Position numbers and translations under genes: made by a program
The notes under the pieces: generated by a model
Database searches by the model: none
The model's input: the letters and a program-made list of their open reading frames with translations, nothing else
Told to the model about the DNA's origin: nothing
Assembly (NCBI GenBank): GCA_019426215.1
Contig: CM033393.1
Coordinates: 8,342,046 to 8,406,045, forward strand
DNA from: Buddleja alternifolia
Taxonomy: Eukaryota; Streptophyta; Magnoliopsida; Lamiales; Scrophulariaceae
Direction: 5' to 3'
Length of the DNA stretch: 64,000 nt
In this document: in pieces, positions 1 through 12,090 of the stretch
How positions within the stretch are numbered: position 1 is the stretch's first letter
How the letters are laid out: each line of letters begins with the position of its first letter

Positions 1-878
1 GGAGTTGCAAGAGGAGTTAATTGTAATACAATTCCATGTTTAATTAAGAACTCATATACTCTCCACCTCGATCAGATCATAGTGTTTTAATACGTTTGTT
101 AATTTGGTTTTTAACCAAGGCCTTCAATTCTTTAAACCATTCAATAGATTCAGACTTATGCTTCATTAGGTATACGAGACCATACCTAGAGTGGTCGTCA
201 GTAAATGTAATGAAGTATTGAAAACATCCACGAGCCATTTCCCCGAAAGGCCCACAAACGTCAGTATGTATTAAACCAAGGACTTTATTGGCTTATTCAA
301 AATGCCCTGTGAAGGGTGACCTAGTCATTTTGCCTTTGAGACAAGACTCACAAGTGGGGAGTGGGTCCAACCCAAATGTGCTTATAAGCTCATTTTTCTC
401 AAGTTCGTGAATCTTGTATTCTCCAGCATGACCTAGTCTCAAGTGCAAAATGAGTCTTTGGTTTGTCCCAGACATACCTCATTTTTTGGTGATTGTATTC
501 ACAATACATCTATTTTGGACATTCAAATAATATAAATAAATGTTGCAAACATTGTTTAAATATCGAAAATCGTATCTAAGTCTAACTAATACGGGAATAG
601 AACAAATGTTTTTAAGCCCATTGGGTAAAACAAGACAATCATCCAAAACTAGTGAATGTCCAGTAGATAAAAACAAAGAAGTGGATCCTATGTGAGTAGG
701 TACCACCCTCTGTCCACTGCCTACATAGATATCACTTCTTGCTCCTTGAGCCTCCTATTTCTTTCCAGATCCTATTTAGAAACACAGACATGAGTGCTAG
801 CTCTTGAGTCTAGAATCCATGAAGTGGAGAATACAGTCATAGAACAATTAGTTTCCAAAACATAAAGTTCCATACCTG
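1..878 (-). pseudogene. Copia pol fragment: protease, GAG-pre-integrase, integrase start
   Basis: This is the first part of the pol region of element C, which would process the polyprotein and insert the cDNA. The protease active-site region near 791-816 reads WILDSRASTHVC; the usual Asp-Ser-Gly is Asp-Ser-Arg, so the enzyme is probably dead. Around 300-475 lies the GAG-pre-integrase segment with the zinc-binding PTCESC motif. Upstream on the strand, at about 1-290, the integrase core motifs DVCGPF, DDHSRYG and SDRGGEY can be read, with in-frame stops between them. The window ends inside the integrase. It is a decayed copy, closely similar to the integrase of element B at 28298. Confidence 0.82.
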
Positions 879-1710
879 CAGCAGTATCAGCCTTTAGCTT
901 CGGGCAATCACGTTTCCAGTGACCGGCCTCTTTGCAGTAAATGCAGATATTTGTCTTCTTGGGCCTATGCCCTTTGCACTTCTTAGCAGCTTTACCTTTT
1001 CCTATGTTTTCCTCATCCTTCAACGCTCCCTTCTTCTTCTTGTCTCTCTTTCTCTTGTTTGAACTCGAAGTCTCTCCAATGGTTGAGATGGCTAGAGCAG
1101 ACTCCTTTCCCTTTGGTTTCATTTGGCCCTGGGCACTGGTCAATTTATTCATTATCCCAACTAATGTACATTCGATCTCTTTCATATTGAAGTTCACAAT
1201 AAACAGGGAAAAAGAGCTAGGGAGTGATTGCAGGATGAGATCAGTTTAAAGGTGGAAATCCATGAACAAATCGAGAGCTACCAATCTCTCAATCATAGAA
1301 ATCATTTTGAGTAAATGATCTCCTACCTTCTCTCCTTCTCCCATCCTAGCTCTGAAGAGCTCTCTCGATATCTCATATTGAGCAGTCCTATTGTGCTCTC
1401 CATAAAGCTCCTTAAGATGCATCATGATCGACCTCAAGTCATCCATGTTCTCATGAGATCTTTGCAATTCATTGTTCATGAAGCCGAGCATGTAACCCTT
1501 CACGCAAATGTCATCTTTACACCAAGTGTTATATGCTTCACGTTCATTGTCCTCAGCTTCTTTAGCTAGGGCAGCGGGTTTGTCAACCTCATGTACATAG
1601 CTAAGGGACTCTAGACTTAGGACAATCCTCAAATTTCTGAGCCAGTCAGTGTAATTTGGTCCAGTGAGGACGTTTTTCTCAAGCAATGTTGAAAGAGGGT
1701 TGTTTACCAT
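879..1710 (-). pseudogene. Copia gag of element C
   Basis: Gag would form the virus-like particle that packages element RNA in the cytoplasm. The frame opens with ATG at 1708-1710 (MVNNPLSTLLEKN...) in a typical copia gag N-terminus that continues to about 1246. After a stop it resumes at about 1197, in a lysine-rich stretch followed by a complete CCHC zinc knuckle, CIYCKEAGHWKRDC, near 904-945. The two pieces are separated by a stop and short damage, so no full-length Gag can be made. The start is supported by the same position and context as the gag start of element E (46531), which begins MANNSLSTILD. The protease follows directly. Confidence 0.82.
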
Positions 1711-3514
1711 TTTGAGAGAGAAAATAAAATAATTGCAGAGAATATGAAATGATTCAATTAGGTCTTTATGTTGTACACCAAGTAAAATTAGACAGGACTT
1801 TGAATTTCCACTTGGCTCCCATTACATTTTTCGAATCATTGCACTCCCGCTGCAATATTCAGAAATCTCATTGGAAACACTTCGTAGTGAGTGATTGAGT
1901 TCTTTAATAAAATCAGTGATTTTGCAACCCTTTAATGATATATGGCTCACTAATTTTATTAAAGTGGCAATCCTTGCTAGCATCGTCTAACATGCGATTC
2001 AATCATTAGTTTGGCTCACAGATCAAGGGACCGCAACCCTTTAATGATATATAGGTTGTGATCTATCTGAACTAAGGCCCATCAATTTCCAATCAATCTA
2101 ACAATTGAATTCCACCTTGCAACCCTCTATCGATATATAGGGTGGAATTTGTTTCGATTGATGGCATCTAATGCACTTAGAGATTTCAAATAAATGTCGC
2201 AACTCATAGCCCCCACTTATTGGGAAGAAATTATGCATATTGATAAAATTTATTCAATTTCTCCTAAGTTTGATGGACAACCGGGACATCCAATTCCCTT
2301 TTAATCTAAATTCAGTATTATTATCCAAGAATTTGGAATTAAATTGGTCTCACTTTGCACATTATCCACTTTGCACATGTAACCCTTCATGCATACATGT
2401 ATTATAATATAGAAAACGCCTAGCAATTTTATCACACATGCTTTCCATGGACTTATCTAGATTGAGTCAATCCAATGGCTCAATCAAGGGTTAGGGGACC
2501 TATAGGATCTAACCTATGTCTAACTTCAAGGTCTTCCGGCTCCAAGCAGATCCCTAAGGTCCTATTCTAATTACATAGATATAAATGCATCCTACACATT
2601 TTTCTATAAAAAGTAAAATTCAAAGTGGGGGGTTTCAAAAGACCTGGTACAACCCAGAAAACAAAACCCATAAAGAAACTTAGTCCATGTAAGGCATCCC
2701 ACAATATCAAACATCAAAAGATTAAAAGATAGCTAATATGTTGGAGTTATTTCAAAAAACAATTGAATTAATTTAAATCCAATTTAAAAATTAATTCAAC
2801 TCTAATCCAATTTGATAATAAATCCAATTTAGTTTCAAGAAATTAATTCCAAATTGATTTGACAAGGAACTTTGATTTAAAATAATTTTTTTTCTAGGAT
2901 TATTTTAATTTTAAATCTAACTTAAAATTAGGAATAAAACTAATTTCCAAAAGTATTTTATCCTTTAATAAACTTTAAAACCATTTTAAAATAAATATTT
3001 TATTTAATTTTAAAAAATGGGTTGACCCATGGGTCTATCCATACGTGTGTGCAAAGCGCCTGCTTGGCAAGCGCCGTGTGCGCGCCGCAACACTGCCCTT
3101 CGGGTGACGTGTGCGAACCGTTGGGCTGCGCCATCTCGACTCCCCGAGCCGAAATTCAACATATTTCAAAACCACATATTCATGTTCATGCATAAGTTCA
3201 TATCTAATACAAAAACATTGATTTATTTTCAAAACATAAATCGCAAAATCAAATTTTTGGTTTAGATTCAACTTTCAAAAATTAAATCTAACAACGAAAA
3301 ATATAAGTCCAATGATATTTTTCATCACATATTCATATCCAATATAAATATTGATTCATATTCAAAACATGAATCACATAAACAAATTTATTGGTTCAGA
3401 TTTAACTTTCAAAAAATAAATTTAACCATGAAAAATATCAACCCAATTAAATTCTTCATCACAAACATGAATTCCAACATATTCATATCAAAAAATCATT
3501 AAAAGTCAAAAGTT
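1711..3514 (-). other. Long untranslated leader of element C with hairpin array
   Basis: About 1.8 kb separate the gag start from the primer-binding site, with no coding sequence I recognise. Element E has a leader of the same length. Three inverted repeats at 1902-1964, 2006-2075 and 2078-2164 share one loop sequence but have different stems (see findings). A GC-rich patch at 3030-3160 stands out from the AT-rich surroundings; its overlapping short ORFs on both strands look like chance. Confidence 0.65.
1902..2164 (-). repeat. Three hairpins with a constant loop
   Basis: Arms are 1902-1919/1947-1964 (18 nt, one mismatch), 2020-2025/2059-2064 plus 2006-2011/2070-2075, and 2108-2116/2141-2149 plus 2079-2086/2157-2164. 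Each loop contains GCAACCCTYTAWYGATATAT (plus-strand reading). The stems differ in sequence between hairpins but each still pairs with itself. Confidence 0.7.
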
Positions 3515-3527
3515 GGCTCTGATACCA
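3515..3527 (-). promoter_or_regulatory. Primer-binding site of element C
   Basis: On the minus strand this reads TGGTATCAGAGCC, the usual copia site complementary to the 3' end of initiator methionine tRNA. It lies one base inside the LTR end. Confidence 0.88.
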
Positions 3528-3528
3528 C

Positions 3529-5188
3529 TGTTGTGAATCATGTATTCATGAGCAGCGGAAACAGTAAAAACAGATCCGGATTCACAATTGGATCATTTTT
3601 GGGTTTTAATAATTTTTCTATGTAAATTTTGAAAATAACATATGAAGCTGAAATGTAATTTCATCTTTTTACTAACCTTTTTATTTCGATGAAAATCTTG
3701 ATCTTCCGGATAGCAGCAATTCAAAACTTCTACCTCTAGATATCACGCCGGAACGAGCTTCGAAAAAAAATCCTCCACTTTTAGACCATTATGGCCGACC
3801 ACATTACTAAGGAGAGGAGAGAATATTTTTCTATTATTTCTTTGCTGTCAAGTCTAACTGTGAGAGTTAGCTTTTGACTGAACCAGTGATAGGTCTTTAT
3901 AAGGAGTGTTGGGCTTGGAATAATCCAATAAAATATAATACTAATTAATATTCCTCTATATTCAATAATCTAATTATTGAACAAAAGGGTGAGTACAATA
4001 AATAAAAGTCTATTTATTTATTATAATTAATTTATTTTCATTAAACTAATTAATCAAATAAATTAATGTGTTCATAATAAATACATCAAATTATTTATTA
4101 TTAATTTATTTTCATTAATCCAATTAGTCAAATAAATTAATTTGCTCATCAAATAACAAATTACCTATTTTATGTTATTGACAATGAAAGAACTCTCTTT
4201 GCTCAAATCCTTTTAAGCGCGACTCTCTAGGTTCGTTTCAATTCGCATTGGGAGGAAACCAAGAATGTGAGTGTCACTAAGCCAGTCACGTAGACTCACA
4301 TCGAAACTCAATTGAAATGAATGGATCAATACAAACCTTTAGGTCACAGATACCATGTGAGTATAAGTCCTTCACTGTTACATCTCGATCAAGTGAGAGT
4401 CATGGAATATGTCAAACTCATAGGACTCGATGCTGTGCTTTAGGGTATCATAGTAAGATGAAATTACCGAGCTACCTTTATGTACTATACATAAGTTAGT
4501 TCTCCTACTTTGGCCAAAGACTTATAATTTCATTTACCTATGATCGCACAGGACGTTAACTCGTTACTACCTGAGACAGTGAATCCTCTATTGGCAATCA
4601 CCGAACAATTGCCACTTGTCCTTCTGAACCGCACTTCGAGGTTGATCTCACCAAAGGGTGAAATGGATCTAACTACTCTAATAACTCGTTCAGTCTCACA
4701 AGTCCAATCTTCGTGAATCCTCAGGTCTAAGGCTCACATTCCCTCGACCAGTAATTCAATTATTGACTATCCAAGAGTAAATGCCCATGTGATTTAATTA
4801 CAGCGAGCCGTGTTCGAATATGTTAATTCCACTGACATATCTATGACCAAGCTCCCACCATCCAAAATGACCGACAAACACTCTTTGTCAAAGCTTGCGT
4901 CACACCAGTCTAGCCTTAATGCCCAATTAAAACTCGTCGACTCGTGAACTTTGGTTTAAGTAAACAAGGAACCAATACTTCTAGTAGTGTCCATCTCCTC
5001 AGATCATTGAGGAGTAGAAGCTCCCTTTTGATTACCTTGGACTTATTTATTCAATACTTATATGAATGCCATCAAAATTGATATGAAACAAAAACTATGC
5101 CTTTATTAATGAATAAGAGTTTGTACAGCATAAATGTAATACCCTAATAATCTAATTCCTCTATGGCTTGGAGGGCATAATTCTAACA
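3529..5188 (-). repeat. 5' LTR of element C
   Basis: In element orientation it begins TGTTAGAATTATGCCCTCC (right end, 5188) and ends CACAACA next to the primer-binding site (3529), giving TG...CA ends and 1660 bp. The first bases and several internal blocks resemble the LTR of element B. A likely TATA box in element sense, CTTATAAAG, lies near 3894-3905. Confidence 0.85.
3894..3905 (-). promoter_or_regulatory. Probable LTR TATA box of element C
   Basis: Minus-strand reading is CCTTATAAAGACC, in the expected part of the LTR for a retrotransposon promoter. Inferred from sequence only. Confidence 0.5.
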
Positions 5189-5525
5189 CTTACACAAATA
5201 TCTCAATTTAGGCATACATAGTTATATATGAACTCGAGAAAAATTCACTTTTGGTTCCGTACGAGTCGCCCCAAAACACTTTTAGTCCCATAGGATTTTT
5301 TTTCACACTTTTAGTCCCATAAGAGACAAAAAGTGTCACTTTTGGTCCCAACCGTTAAAAAATGGACGGAAATTGGCATGTGTGTTACACGCACCGTTAG
5401 GTTTAAAAAAAAAAAATCAAAAAGAGCTTAAAATAAATTCAAAATATTAAGAAAATAATAAAAAAACCAAAAAAAGGAAAAGAAAGAAAGAAAACTGAAC
5501 AGCCTTCTTCTTCTTCCTCCATCCA

Positions 5526-5554
5526 CCCCCCCCCCCCCCCCCCCCCCCCCCCCC
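5526..5554 (+). repeat. Run of 29 cytosines
   Basis: An uninterrupted C29 inside the Mutator-like element, followed by CCTCC/CACCC sequence. Homopolymers of this length are prone to assembly error, so the exact length is uncertain. Confidence 0.9.
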
Positions 5555-5766
5555 GCCTCCACCCCCATCCTAAATCTACTCTGCCTTGCCAGCGCTGCCA
5601 GCGGCACCTCCAAATTCCCCTCCAAAGCTCGACCCCAAAATCACTATTCACCAACGTATTGGAGGTGCCCGCGATGGAGGTGGCGGTGGTGGTGGGTTTA
5701 AGGATGAAGGGTGGAGGTGGGAGGTGATGGTGGAGAGAGAGAGGGGGGTGGGAGGGGGGAGGGGTG

Positions 5767-5806
5767 GGAAGAAGACGACCTGTTCTGGTTCTGGTCGTCT
5801 TCTTCC
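5767..5806. repeat. Perfect 14-bp hairpin in the Mutator-like element
   Basis: GGAAGAAGACGACC at 5767-5780 pairs perfectly with 5793-5806 around a 12-base loop. Confidence 0.8.
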
Positions 5807-6037
5807 TTTCTTTTTTTTTTAATTCTTTATTTATTTATTTAATTTTTTAATTTCTTTTTTTATTCTTAAACCTAAAGGCGCGTGTGACTCAATCGCCGTT
5901 TTCCGTCTATTTTTTAACGTTTGAGACTAAAAGTGTCACTTTTTGACAATTATGGGACTAAAAGTGTCAAAAAAAATCCTACGAGACTAAAAGTGTTTTG
6001 GGACGACTCCTACGGGACCAAAAGTGAATTTTCCCCT

Positions 6038-7485
6038 TATATGACCATTTGTTTAATCAACTGCAGTCCTTTTATACTCATACTTCACATAAGGGGATAT
6101 TCCATTCACTATCCCATTTACTTTGACATAATCAAAAGCCCCGGAGAAAATAACAAAAATCAGTCTAAAGTATGATGGTGTTGTGCAAGAAATTGGGAAT
6201 AAGCCATTTAATCTGGTGGGTCATTTATATAATAACATAATCAAGATGTCTGAGTGTTGTTTAAATGATTGAACGTAATTTGTAAGCCACTCAACCACAA
6301 CAAGAAGAATAAATTGAAATCGAACAAATAACTCTAATGATATCAAAATATTTAAAATGGAAACACATAACCCAATACACCACAAACATTGTGCTATTTA
6401 ACGAGAATTGACAGCAAACTTTATTTCCAAAAATCTTACACAATCCCTAACTGAGAAATGTGAGGTTACTGTTAGGATTGAAATTAATCTCTGTAATTTA
6501 TACAAAACAACTCAAGAAATTACAAGGTAAAATGCAACTCACAAATCAGAAATTGCCCAGAGATTCCTCCGCATGTTCTTTTCTAATTGGTCCAGCCCGG
6601 TTCAATTAACAGAATGATAATTGGCCCCCAGAATTGATTAATTAATTCTCAAACCCTAATTACTTAACCAAACGACGTCGCACCCACTTAACACATAAAA
6701 ACACGGCTTCTTTATTGAATTTGAAAAATGTTATTCCTTCACGGCTTAATAACTAATAACGGCTTGACAAAGCCTCCCCATTTAGGAGACTTGTCCCGGA
6801 GTCTCCATATGTGGAAATTGCTGTATCAGCACTGCCCTATCCTCCCATGTGGCCTCCTCATTTATAAAAATTATAGAGTAATTTATAACATATTATATGT
6901 ATACATACATACATACATACATATATATATATATATATTGGATACATATATATACACCTCACAAAAATATATAAAATATAGTATATAAAAATATTTTCCT
7001 TATAAATATTTCGTCAAATAGAAAATATTTCTTATACATAATCCATATATTTCCTTATACATATATAATATTAATATAAATATTTTATATATGCATAAAT
7101 ATATATATGTATATATATATATATATATTAATGTACAAGTATTCATAGAATACATATATATGTGTGTGTATATATTTCCTATATATGAAATATTTGTATG
7201 TGACAATATTTCATATATATAAATATGGAGGCCCATCTTTTACAATGAAGAAATAAGAGGAAAAAAGATGGAGAGAGACGCAGCAGAAAGAGAGGAGAGA
7301 GATGCATGAGATAAGGAGAGGAGAGGAGAGAGAGAGTCAATGAGAAAAAAGTGATAGAGAGGATACGGGACAAGCTGCAGGAAAATGATTTAGTTTTTCT
7401 TTTTTACCAAAAAATAACATACTTTTTCGCCTAAAATTGTGTTAACCAAACATTATTGAATTTTATATCTTAAATCAAATATTAT
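6038..7485. other. AT-rich gap with microsatellites
   Basis: I see no gene here. Simple repeats include (CATA)n and (TA)n at about 6897-6940, further TA runs at 7090-7130, and a GA-rich stretch at 7255-7340. Short ORFs over the repeats are low-complexity tyrosine/isoleucine translations and are not credible. Confidence 0.6.
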
Positions 7486-8695
7486 TGTTGATCCCAAGTG
7501 GCATACGAAATGGTCTAGAAAGGGGGGTTGCATAGACCTGAAGTCTTTTTCGACTTCAAAAGTTTCGTATTAAAAAGGTTTTGGACGCTTGAAATGGTGA
7601 CGCTTGACTGAACGTTTACTTGAAATATAGACGCTTAGGCTAAGCGTCTGATGAAGACTGTTTTTAGAAAATTAACTTAGACTTCAAGATTTGAATACTT
7701 TAACCAAGTAGGTTTAAGCGTTCAATTCTTTAATCAATGTTAGCACAGCGTAATAATTTTAGAGTCTTCTCTTTTGGAAATCTTTAGCGTCACAGGTTGT
7801 TTCTAAGTTGCTTAACGTTTGATTGTGTTTTACTTAATCAATTTATGCAATAATATGACAGATAAGAGAATTGACTGTACAGTAAAAGACACAATATTTG
7901 TAAGGTTCGTTGGGTGGTGTAATCCCAACTACGTCCTTCTTCTCCTTGAACACTTGGAGGCAATCCACTAAAATGATTCTCAAAGAATCACACAAAATCT
8001 TATACAAATTAGAGAGAGATAGATGTCGATGACTTGAGCTCCTTGATCACACAGATTTCTGCTCCAAATCACTTCAATTTTCTTGTTTCTTTCACCCAGA
8101 AATAATGCAAGTATCCAACTTTGACTTCACACAGATCGCGAGGTTTGGATGGGGTTTTCTAAATGGTTTGTTTGATTTTGATGAAGTTCAAACAACTGAA
8201 AATATCTCAATAGTAATGTGGTTTCTTCGAAAAGAATGTTTGAGATATTGGTTGACTGTCTCAGGAATTAAAGAAAAGCAAAGAGAATGTTTTCTTGAAT
8301 ATTCTAGCTTTTCTGAAAGTTTAAGGAATGAGACTTCAATGCAACAACAATTTGGCTTAGAAATTGATTGTATATTTGGTTTGTTCTTGAAGTCCTATTT
8401 ATAGGCATTTTTGGAGAAAGTGTCCGTTTGACAGATGCACAGGCGTGTGTCTCTCACTTCCACGAGTGAACAGCACTTGTCCTTTTTCCTGAAAATCTGC
8501 TGCACAAAAGTCGGTGCTGCAGTCTATGAATAGTTGACAGTCCAATAGGGTGGCTTCTCCGTACGTCTGAAAGTGCTTATCACATTTAATGCTCTTATCA
8601 GCATTTAATGCATTTGAATTAAATGCCCGTTGGCACTTAATGCGTTGAGAATATTTGCCTTAAACTCCTTTCGGACATAGAAATAGATTCAGGTG
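7486..8695 (-). repeat. 3' LTR of A2, first segment (split by A1)
   Basis: Starts TGTTGATCCCAAGTGGCATA and matches the right LTR from 37471 up to ...ATTCAGGTG, where A1 begins. The match resumes at 21441. A TATA box in element sense (CTATAAATAG) lies at 8395-8404. Confidence 0.92.
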
Positions 8696-10175
8696 TGGTG
8701 GTCCCAAGTGGCATACGAAAGGGTCTAGAGGGGGGGGGGGTTGAATAGACCCTGAAGTCTTTTTCGACTTCAAAAATTTCATATCACTTTTAGAGATTTG
8801 AATGCTTAGAAAGTTGAGCGCTTGGGTCAGGCGCTTCACTAACGATAACTTAGACTTAGTGATTTTAGAAATTTACCAAAGTAGGGTAATGCCTAGATCG
8901 CTTAATCAGGGTTAGCACAGCGGAAATGATTTTTAGCGTTCGATTGGTTAAGTAATCGCTTTGCAATCTTGTCTTTTTCAAAGAATATAAAATCATGTAA
9001 ATCAAGACAATAAATAAAGTAAAGAACACAAGAAATTTGTAAGGTTCACTGGGTGATGTAATCCCAGCTACGTCCTTCTTCTCTTTTTTCACTTGGAGGA
9101 ATTTACTAGGATGATTTTCGAAGAATCACACAGAATCTTCTACAAGATAGTAAAGGATGAAAAAGATCTGGGGCTCCTTGATCACACAGATTTCAGTACC
9201 AATAAAGATCGTCTTCTACAAGCTTCTCTCACTCAGAAATACTGCCTGTAAGGGGTTTTCAACTTCTTTCTCACTCAGATGAAAAGTTAAAGGTTTATCA
9301 CAAGGTTTTGTTTGTTTTTGGGAAGTTCAAACAACTTGGAATATCTCAATAGGAATTTAGGTTTCTTCTTTGGAAGAGGTTTGAGATATTTGTGACTATC
9401 TGGAATGTAGATAAAAAAGCTTGAAGGATTTTTAGCTGTGGAGTTTCTAAGCTTTTTCTTGTGCAAGTACTTAAGTTTCTCTTGTAATATTATGTACCCT
9501 TTTTTTTGGTTTGCTGAAGGTAAGGTATTTATAGACAATTCTTAGGATCTGTTTGTTGGACACATGTAGGAGAGTGCCTCTCACGCGGCGCTTGATTTTA
9601 CCTAAAATCTGACATTCCTGAAAATATGCTGACACCGATTGGATGGGAGCAACTATAAACTCTGAAATTCTGACAGTCTAGTCAAAAGGTGGCTTGTCCA
9701 CAAGTCACAGTGGCTTATCACATTTAATGCTCTTATCAGGCATTTAATGCATTTGAATTTATTTCCTGTTGGAAATAAATATCCGTTGAATGATTGCATT
9801 TAAGTCCTTCATGACTTGAGGATTTAATTCAGGTGAATCTGACATCGGATCACTAGAATGATTTGAGCGCTTGATTCATAAATCCTGAAATAGTTCTTTA
9901 GCGTTTGACAGGCGCTAAGACCAAATCCTCATCTTCAGTTGACTTCAGACGCTGATCTTCAACTTCTTCTCTAATAGACTCACTTAGAATTCAATTCGGT
10001 ATCTAATACTTAGTCTAAAATCTATAAAGATAAAAATTACAAGCCTAAAGAAAATTACATACTTCCAAACGCTTATACAAAGATCTATCAAAGCAGAAAC
10101 TTACATTGTATTTGGGGTCTAACATAAAATCCTATCTTGTCATCATCAAAACATCTAACATGAAATTTCCTAACA
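8696..10175 (-). repeat. 3' LTR of A1
   Basis: TGGTGGTCCCAAGTGGCATA...TTTCCTAACA, 1480 bp, matching 19975-21435 apart from substitutions and an indel near 9840-9860. A TATA-like TCTATAAATACC in element sense is at 9525-9537. Confidence 0.92.
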
Positions 10176-10189
10176 ATTTCCCTTTTTGA
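10176..10189 (-). promoter_or_regulatory. Polypurine tract of A1
   Basis: Minus-strand AAAAAGGGAAATT directly before the 3' LTR start; the probable primer for plus-strand synthesis. Confidence 0.7.
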
Positions 10190-10433
10190 TGATGTCAAGA
10201 CTTTTAACTCTTATAACTCTTTTATAATTTTTAAGAGTTACTTAAAAGAAAAGCCCAAATAAAGTATAAGTTAGCGTTTGAAAAGTTAGTAAAGTTAGCT
10301 AATGCTAGATTAGCCTCAACAAGTTGTTTCAGCGATAAATCATTCATATATTGAAAGAATAAGCATACATGATTTATATTGAAAGTAATAATGAAAGCGA
10401 CAACAGAAATATAAATATAAAAAAAGGATTCAT

Positions 10434-10826
10434 TCACTTTTTCTGTCGCTTTGCTCTTTCTTCGCCTTGGAGAACTTCTAGCGCTAAGTCCAACAAGAGA
10501 CGCTCAATGTCGATCATTGTCGTATGTTGAACTTCATCGTAATCATGACAATGAAGTCTAGCGCTTTCATTAAGTTCAAACAACCTTTCTGTCCATTCTC
10601 TTGGCAAAATTCCAAGCTCACGAATTAAATCGTGATAGATATCTTTTCTTCGATCTTTTGATGGTTTCCAATTCATAGGTCGTCTTAGCGGACCGGCAAA
10701 AGGTTGAAATCCCATACTTTCCAAGAAATCGACGTCCAATTTTGGACGCGGATATTTTCCTAGATAATACCTTGGCTTTCTCTTTTTAGTTGACATCTTC
10801 TTGATGCTCACTAGTTCTTCAAACAT
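10434..10826 (-). pseudogene. C-terminal part of env-like ORF region, A1
   Basis: A 130-codon frame opening at ATG 10826. It has a basic start (STKKRKPRYY), then a charged segment containing LIRELGILPREW. The same place in A2 (22033-22983) has a similar stretch with LRYIGIDPTDW before a similar acidic tail, so this is probably the C-terminus of the extra ORF that Sirevirus-like elements carry after pol. No enzyme motif is visible. It is separated by stops from the frames upstream at 11707 and beyond, and the function is unknown. Confidence 0.45.
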
Positions 10827-11706
10827 TGATCGCCAATTTTTATTATCTGTCTTTGATATCGCTTTGGACGCTTGATGCTTTTCTTTTTATTTTTCCCCCT
10901 TCTTGGCATCATCAAGAGAGGTTTTCAACTCAGCGACTTCTCTTCGCAAGAGTCGAACTTCGTCAACTAAGAGAGCGACTTGATGAGCGACGCTCTAAGC
11001 AGCGGCATCGGTCAAAGTATGTCTTTCGGCATCAGCAGAAGCGCTCTGAGCTAAGTGACGATTGAATTCGGATGAGAGTTCAACGACAAGTGGTGATATG
11101 CTGTTCATGATTGTGATAGTGCTTTTATTGGAAGCGTTTGCAATATCACGACTTCGCGTATCAGATATTATGCGGATTTGTCTATCAGTAGCCTCAAATA
11201 TCTTGGAGCAGGAACCTTCAATGTTTGTGAGCGAGTTCCGTACTGCCTGTTTGAAATTTGTAGCGTCTGAATCACTCTCTGAATCCGAATTGGAAGAAGG
11301 ACGCTCAGGAGACGGAATGAGTCCTTAAGAGTTAGAAATTGCAGCCTTGCCTTTGGATTTATCTCTGATAAATGGCTCGTCAGGCTTTTGAGCAATTTCA
11401 GCATGCACTTCTTCAATCGCTTGATCCATGATTGGATCTGCAATCGCTGGGGGGCTCAACCACTGGGGCGCTAGAAGGATCTGGCAAAGAGGCCTCAGAA
11501 ATCGGAGCGACTTCCTCAGTAGGAGCACTTGCTTCTTCAATTATTTAGATTGGGGAAGAAGGATCTTCAATAGCAATGATCCAGAGTGGGCCAAGTGCTT
11601 CCATCACATGCCTTGGACTTATCAGGCTGCTTTGCGGAATAAAGAAGATAGCGTCTTCTCGCTCTTCCGTACAAAGTTCAAGTTGCGCACCTTCCGGCAA
11701 TTCTAT
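10827..11706 (-). other. Degenerate env-like region of A1, no clear frame
   Basis: Short overlapping frames on both strands with many stops. Minus-strand fragments at 11168-11540 are low-information. It is probably decayed coding sequence between the better-preserved pieces on each side. Confidence 0.4.
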
Positions 11707-12075
11707 TCATGAAGTATAAGATTGGAAAAAGTCCAAAATAAAAGGCACCAGCGCTTGAGCTGCTTCTTGGTCCACTGGCCTAATTAGTGAAATCATCTTG
11801 GCCACTTGAATGTTCTGTTGATTGAAGAGCACAAGGTGTAAATTATATCCTTTGAAATTGCTTAACCCTGAGTAATGATTAAAAGATATGTCCATTGCTT
11901 GGGCATTTTCTATCACTGCTCTCATGTCTCTGTGGAATTCAGCAAACTCAGCGTGCTCATTTGAAACATCGACAAAAATTTGACTTTGGCCGGGAAGAAG
12001 TGGCTGTTTGCTGGAGGAGGCTTCTTCGTTCAAATCGGGAAAGATGCGCTGAACAAACGCTTGACGAGGATGCAA
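11707..12075 (-). pseudogene. Fragment of env-like ORF region, A1
   Basis: A 122-codon open stretch with no ATG (it opens on a TTG) and no recognised domain. It lies in line with the frames at 12091 and 13497 on the same strand, all in the pol-to-LTR interval of A1, and is best read as part of the same decayed extra ORF. Assignment rests on position only. Confidence 0.35.
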
Positions 12076-12090
12076 GATGTAGCGTCCACC

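Larger units (their letters stand above)
1..5188 (-). mobile_element. Ty1/copia LTR retrotransposon C, partial (3' part outside window)
   Basis: Read on the minus strand, the order is 5' LTR (3529-5188), primer-binding site, a long leader, gag, protease, GAG-pre-integrase and the start of the integrase core, which runs off the window at base 1. The order protease-integrase before reverse transcriptase is that of Ty1/copia. Protein fragments and the first bases of the LTR resemble element B, so C and B are related families. All reading frames are broken. The second LTR and any target-site duplication lie outside the window. Confidence 0.88.
5234..6037. mobile_element. Non-autonomous Mutator-like element with long inverted repeats
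   Basis: Left arm 5234-5406 and right arm 5866-6037 are inverted copies. Both contain AAAATTCACTTTTGGT, AAAACACTTTTAGTC and AAAAAATRGACGGAAA in matching order. The element is flanked by a near-perfect 9-bp direct repeat, TATATGA[A/C]C (5225-5233 and 6038-6046). Long arms and a 9-bp duplication are typical of Mutator-like elements. The 460-bp interior holds poly(C), GGT-rich sequence and a small perfect hairpin, and no transposase. Confidence 0.75.

Noticed and set aside
3029..3271. GC-rich island with ORFs on both strands
   Set aside because: Part of the leader of element C; neither frame resembles a protein and both run into AT-rich non-coding sequence.
5428..5822. Gly- and Pro-rich ORFs in the Mutator-like element
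   Set aside because: They are generated by the poly(C) tract and GGT repeats.
8105..8404. 99-codon ORF, repeated at 38076-38360
   Set aside because: It is inside the A2 LTRs, on the strand opposite to the element, and overlaps the LTR TATA box; not a gene.
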